Assembly (NCBI GenBank): GCA_903833215.1
Contig: CAILEM010000012.1
Span: forward strand, 24,771 to 88,770
Origin: an uncultured Armatimonadota bacterium
GTDB lineage: Bacteria > Armatimonadota > Fimbriimonadia > Fimbriimonadales > Fimbriimonadaceae
Direction of reading: 5' to 3'
DNA length: 64,000 nucleotides
In this document: piece after piece, positions 61,574 to 64,000 of the stretch
Position numbering within the stretch: the stretch's first letter is position 1
Layout: each line of letters starts with the position of its first letter
Notes under the pieces: generated by a model
Database searches by the model: none
What the model saw: only the letters and a program-made list of their open reading frames with translations
What the model was told of the DNA's origin: nothing
Translations under genes and position numbers: made by a program

Positions 61574-62452
61574 CTAAGCGCCTCCATAGTGAACGTGCTT
61601 GTTGCTCAACTTCAGGGCAATCAGGGTCAACAGCAAAATGACGAGGAACAGAATCCAACCCATCGCGCTGGCGTAGCCCATGCGACTGTAGCTAAAGGCG
61701 CTGTCATACAGATACATCGCATAGAAGTAGGTGGATCGCGCGGGAGTTCCACCCGGGAACATGACAAACGGGATCGCGAAAACCTGGAGTGAACCGATGA
61801 TTCCCATCACCATATTAAATTGAATCACGGGTGAGATCATCGGAAGGGTTATGTGGCGCGTCTTTTGCCATGAACTGGCCCCATCCAACTCACACGCTTC
61901 CAGCAACGACGAAGGGACGTCCTGAAGGCTGGCGAGGTAGATGAGCATCGCATTTCCAACCCCCCACACGCTCATCAGGATCAGTGCCGGCTTGGTCCAA
62001 GAGACGTCGCTCAACCAGTTGGGTCCCTTGACTCCGATCGCTCCGAGCGCCGTGTTGAGCACCCCGTAGTCACCGTTGAGTATCCAGAGCCAAAGCATCG
62101 CCAACGAGACCATCGGCACCAACGACGGGATAAAGAAGATCGTTCGATAGATGGTCATTCCTTTGACGTTTGTGTTGAGTAGCATCGCCAAACCAATCGC
62201 AATGACCATTCCAAGCGGCAACGAAACGCAGGCATATAAGACGGTGTTCTTCACGCAGGTCCAGAACACTTCGTCGTGGAAGAGTTCGGAATAGTTGTCG
62301 GTGCCGATCCAGACCGGCGACCTCAACGCGGAGTAGTCGCAGAAAGAATAGTAGAGCGACATCAGCAGGGGATAGAACATGAACGCGACGAGGCCGAATA
62401 GCCACGGCAACGCGAAGAGAAAACCTGCCCGACCTTCATTACGGCGCTTCAT
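61574..62452 (-). CDS. Carbohydrate ABC transporter permease (MalF type)
   Basis: 292 residues. Six membrane helices beginning GFLFALPWLFGLVAFMFYPL; EAA loop EACELDGASSWQKTRHITLP at about residue 190. CUT1-family inner-membrane subunit that pairs with the next permease. Overlaps the substrate-binding protein gene by 4 nt (ATGA type) and precedes the second permease by 3 bp. Confidence 0.94.
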   Translation of the reverse strand: MKRRNEGRAGFLFALPWLFGLVAFMFYPLLMSLYYSFCDYSALRSPVWIGTDNYSELFHDEVFWTCVKNTVLYACVSLPLGMVIAIGLAMLLNTNVKGMTIYRTIFFIPSLVPMVSLAMLWLWILNGDYGVLNTALGAIGVKGPNWLSDVSWTKPALILMSVWGVGNAMLIYLASLQDVPSSLLEACELDGASSWQKTRHITLPMISPVIQFNMVMGIIGSLQVFAIPFVMFPGGTPARSTYFYAMYLYDSAFSYSRMGYASAMGWILFLVILLLTLIALKLSNKHVHYGGA

Positions 62453-63777
62453 TTTCCTGCCCTCATCCTCTTCTCCAATCGGCTGAGATATTGATCCAGC
62501 TTAGGCTGCATTCGCTCGTCGATAGTCTTCAACGCATCTTCAGGCGTCTTTCGCAGAAGCGAAACCTCGTCCAAAGCATTCCCGATTTCAGCTTCATATT
62601 CGGGCCAAATACCGATCTTCGGCGTGGAAAAACAGCTCTTGCTATAGGCCATATCGTCGAACAGGTGGATGCTAGGGTTGTCATGCTTCGCCCAGAACTC
62701 AGGAGACTTGACGCGGAGCGGTGACGACTTCTTTTGCCCCAAACAGAGTTTCTCCATCGGTCCCTGTTTCTGTAAGTATGCCAAGAAGCCGATCGCCTCT
62801 TCCCGGTGTTTGCAGTTCTTCAAGAGGACAAAAATGTCTTGTTCGATAATGGTGTGCCCCTTAAGGTCGGGTCGATCCTTCGGATAGGGGAACGGCGCTG
62901 CCTGCCACTTCAGCTTGGGGTTATACTTTTGAATGAAGTTGTGCATCCAAACGCCCTGCACTTCCATTGCCACCTTATCGGCAAGGAAGGCATTTTCGGG
63001 CGAGGCAAATACGCCAAAACCGCTTTTGTAGGACTGAATCTGGGCTGGGCCAAACCGCTTGCTGAAAGACTCCACCCACTTCATCGCCTGCAGATTTTCC
63101 GGCGTATTCATCGTAATCTTCGATTTTCCATCCCAGAGACGGCCGCCAAAAAAGGGGCCCCACGCCCAACGCCACCAACCTGGCTCTGCGGGCAGAAACC
63201 CGGCCAGCTTCACCTTGCCATCCTCGACCTTGGAAATCTTGTCGACCATTTTGTCCATTTCCTCAATGGTTTCCGGCGGCTTGTCGTACCCGGCACGCTT
63301 CAAGATATCGGTGTTGTAATGGAGGGCAACCGTCGAAGGAGTGGCAGGCAAAGCCATCGTGTGGCCGTGGTATTGCAGGACGTCCCAGTAACCAGGGACA
63401 TACTTGTCTTGCGTCCAGCCGTACTGTTTGCAGGCATCATCGAGCACTTCGATCGCCCCAGCGTCGGCAAATTGGGGAATCTCAGCAGCTCCGAGCAAGG
63501 AGATCTCTGGCGGAATGCCCGCAGAAGTGCTGATGAGGGTTTTGGTCGAGTTGCCTGTAATGGAAAGCAGGTCGACAAAGACCTTGGATTGGGACTTGTT
63601 GTAGTCGTTGACGACGCTCTGAAAGGCATCGTATTCAAACCCACTCCACCCAACCCAAACCGCAATATGCGTCTTGGATTTGTCCTCCGCCGGATGAGAG
63701 CGAAGTTCCGTGCCGACCAAGGCCAAGACCGACAACGAAATGAGTCCCGGAATAAGAAAATCGCTCAGTTTTGACAT
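62449..63777 (-). CDS. Sugar-binding protein of the ABC importer (family 1)
   Basis: 442 residues. An N-terminal hydrophobic segment (FLIPGLISLSVLALVG) acts as signal or anchor; there is no lipobox Cys. The mature part follows SBP_bac_1: IAVWVGWSGFEYDAFQSVVN, FADAGAIEVLDD, YWDVLQYHGHTMALPATPST, ALHYNTDILKRAGYDKPPET and FLAYLQKQGPMEK. It should bind an oligosaccharide outside the membrane and deliver it to the two permeases. First gene of the operon as seen; no ATPase gene is present. The ligand is unknown. Confidence 0.93.
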   Translation of the reverse strand: MSKLSDFLIPGLISLSVLALVGTELRSHPAEDKSKTHIAVWVGWSGFEYDAFQSVVNDYNKSQSKVFVDLLSITGNSTKTLISTSAGIPPEISLLGAAEIPQFADAGAIEVLDDACKQYGWTQDKYVPGYWDVLQYHGHTMALPATPSTVALHYNTDILKRAGYDKPPETIEEMDKMVDKISKVEDGKVKLAGFLPAEPGWWRWAWGPFFGGRLWDGKSKITMNTPENLQAMKWVESFSKRFGPAQIQSYKSGFGVFASPENAFLADKVAMEVQGVWMHNFIQKYNPKLKWQAAPFPYPKDRPDLKGHTIIEQDIFVLLKNCKHREEAIGFLAYLQKQGPMEKLCLGQKKSSPLRVKSPEFWAKHDNPSIHLFDDMAYSKSCFSTPKIGIWPEYEAEIGNALDEVSLLRKTPEDALKTIDERMQPKLDQYLSRLEKRMRAGK

Positions 63778-64000
63778 CGCTCACGGAACCGCAGAGCCAC
63801 ATCATATCAGGCAAATCCTGGAAACACAACGTTGGATGACTTGATCCAACACCAGGTTGCATTTCACCTGCCTAGCAGGGTGCGGAAAAAGCAGCGTGTT
63901 TTCTTAGCCACCTTGCGAGCAGGTAGATAGGAAGTCACCGTTCCGTTTCGCTTGTGCCTGTCTATTGCGATATGTGAGCTACTATTTACGGATTTGGCCG

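Overview
The window looks like bacterial chromosome from a member of the Armatimonadota, probably close to Fimbriimonadia. This is an inference from gene content, not from a marker gene. The clues are three exported proteins with prepilin leaders and no pilus genes nearby, TIGR03790 and DUF5107 family proteins, GH44 and GH63-like glycosidases, a cytochrome c/copper monooxygenase/EF-hand fusion, and intergenic DNA rich in small hairpin repeats. No rRNA, phage genes or recognisable transposase is present.

Layout. 1-3.3 kb: a TPR-sulfotransferase cut by the window edge, a pseudopilin and two small genes, visibly more AT-rich than what follows. 3.6-4.3 kb: a HigBA-type toxin-antitoxin pair. 4.4-18.7 kb: mostly enzymes of central or secreted metabolism: M28 peptidase, fumarase, a redoxin plus heme/copper oxidoreductase pair, a GH44 endoglucanase, an M1 aminopeptidase and a DUF5107 protein. 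18.7-22.7 kb: a repeat-rich, gene-poor stretch with a pseudopilin/lipoprotein pair and one unknown gene. 22.7-28.8 kb: six minus-strand genes (ubiD-like, alpha/beta hydrolase, msrA, then dgcA-dgcN-thrC). 28.8-32.2 kb: gnd, a 3-methyladenine glycosylase, a potassium channel and Hsp20. 32.3 kb: a 132-bp MITE-like element with perfect terminal repeats and target duplication. 32.7-39.3 kb: an SDR/GH63 operon, a lysine/saccharopine dehydrogenase-like gene and a SARP-type regulator with its own ATPase domain. 39.4-49.5 kb: glycan assembly, comprising a plus-strand GT-C/TPR protein with a small EmrE-like flippase, converging on a six-gene minus-strand run (two GT-C proteins, GT2, GT4, two methyltransferases). 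49.5-60.2 kb: a TIGR03790 protein, a TlpA-like protein, a third pseudopilin, an XRE-cupin regulator with a non-canonical start, an orphan HicB, a degenerate tRNA beside an intact tRNA-Val, a parallel beta-helix protein and an unknown two-gene exported unit. 60.7-63.8 kb: a sugar ABC importer without its ATPase.

Working together. The GH63-like enzyme and glucose-dehydrogenase-like SDR can plausibly release and oxidise glucose. DgcN and DgcA are an established pair converting D-Glu through N-acetyl-D-Glu to N-acetyl-L-Glu. The glycosyltransferase run reads as one surface-glycan pathway. The redoxin and the heme/copper protein are translationally coupled. The least explained items are the MITE, the palindromic repeats placed just after stop codons, the ATC-start regulator, and the exported pair at 57.4-60.2 kb.
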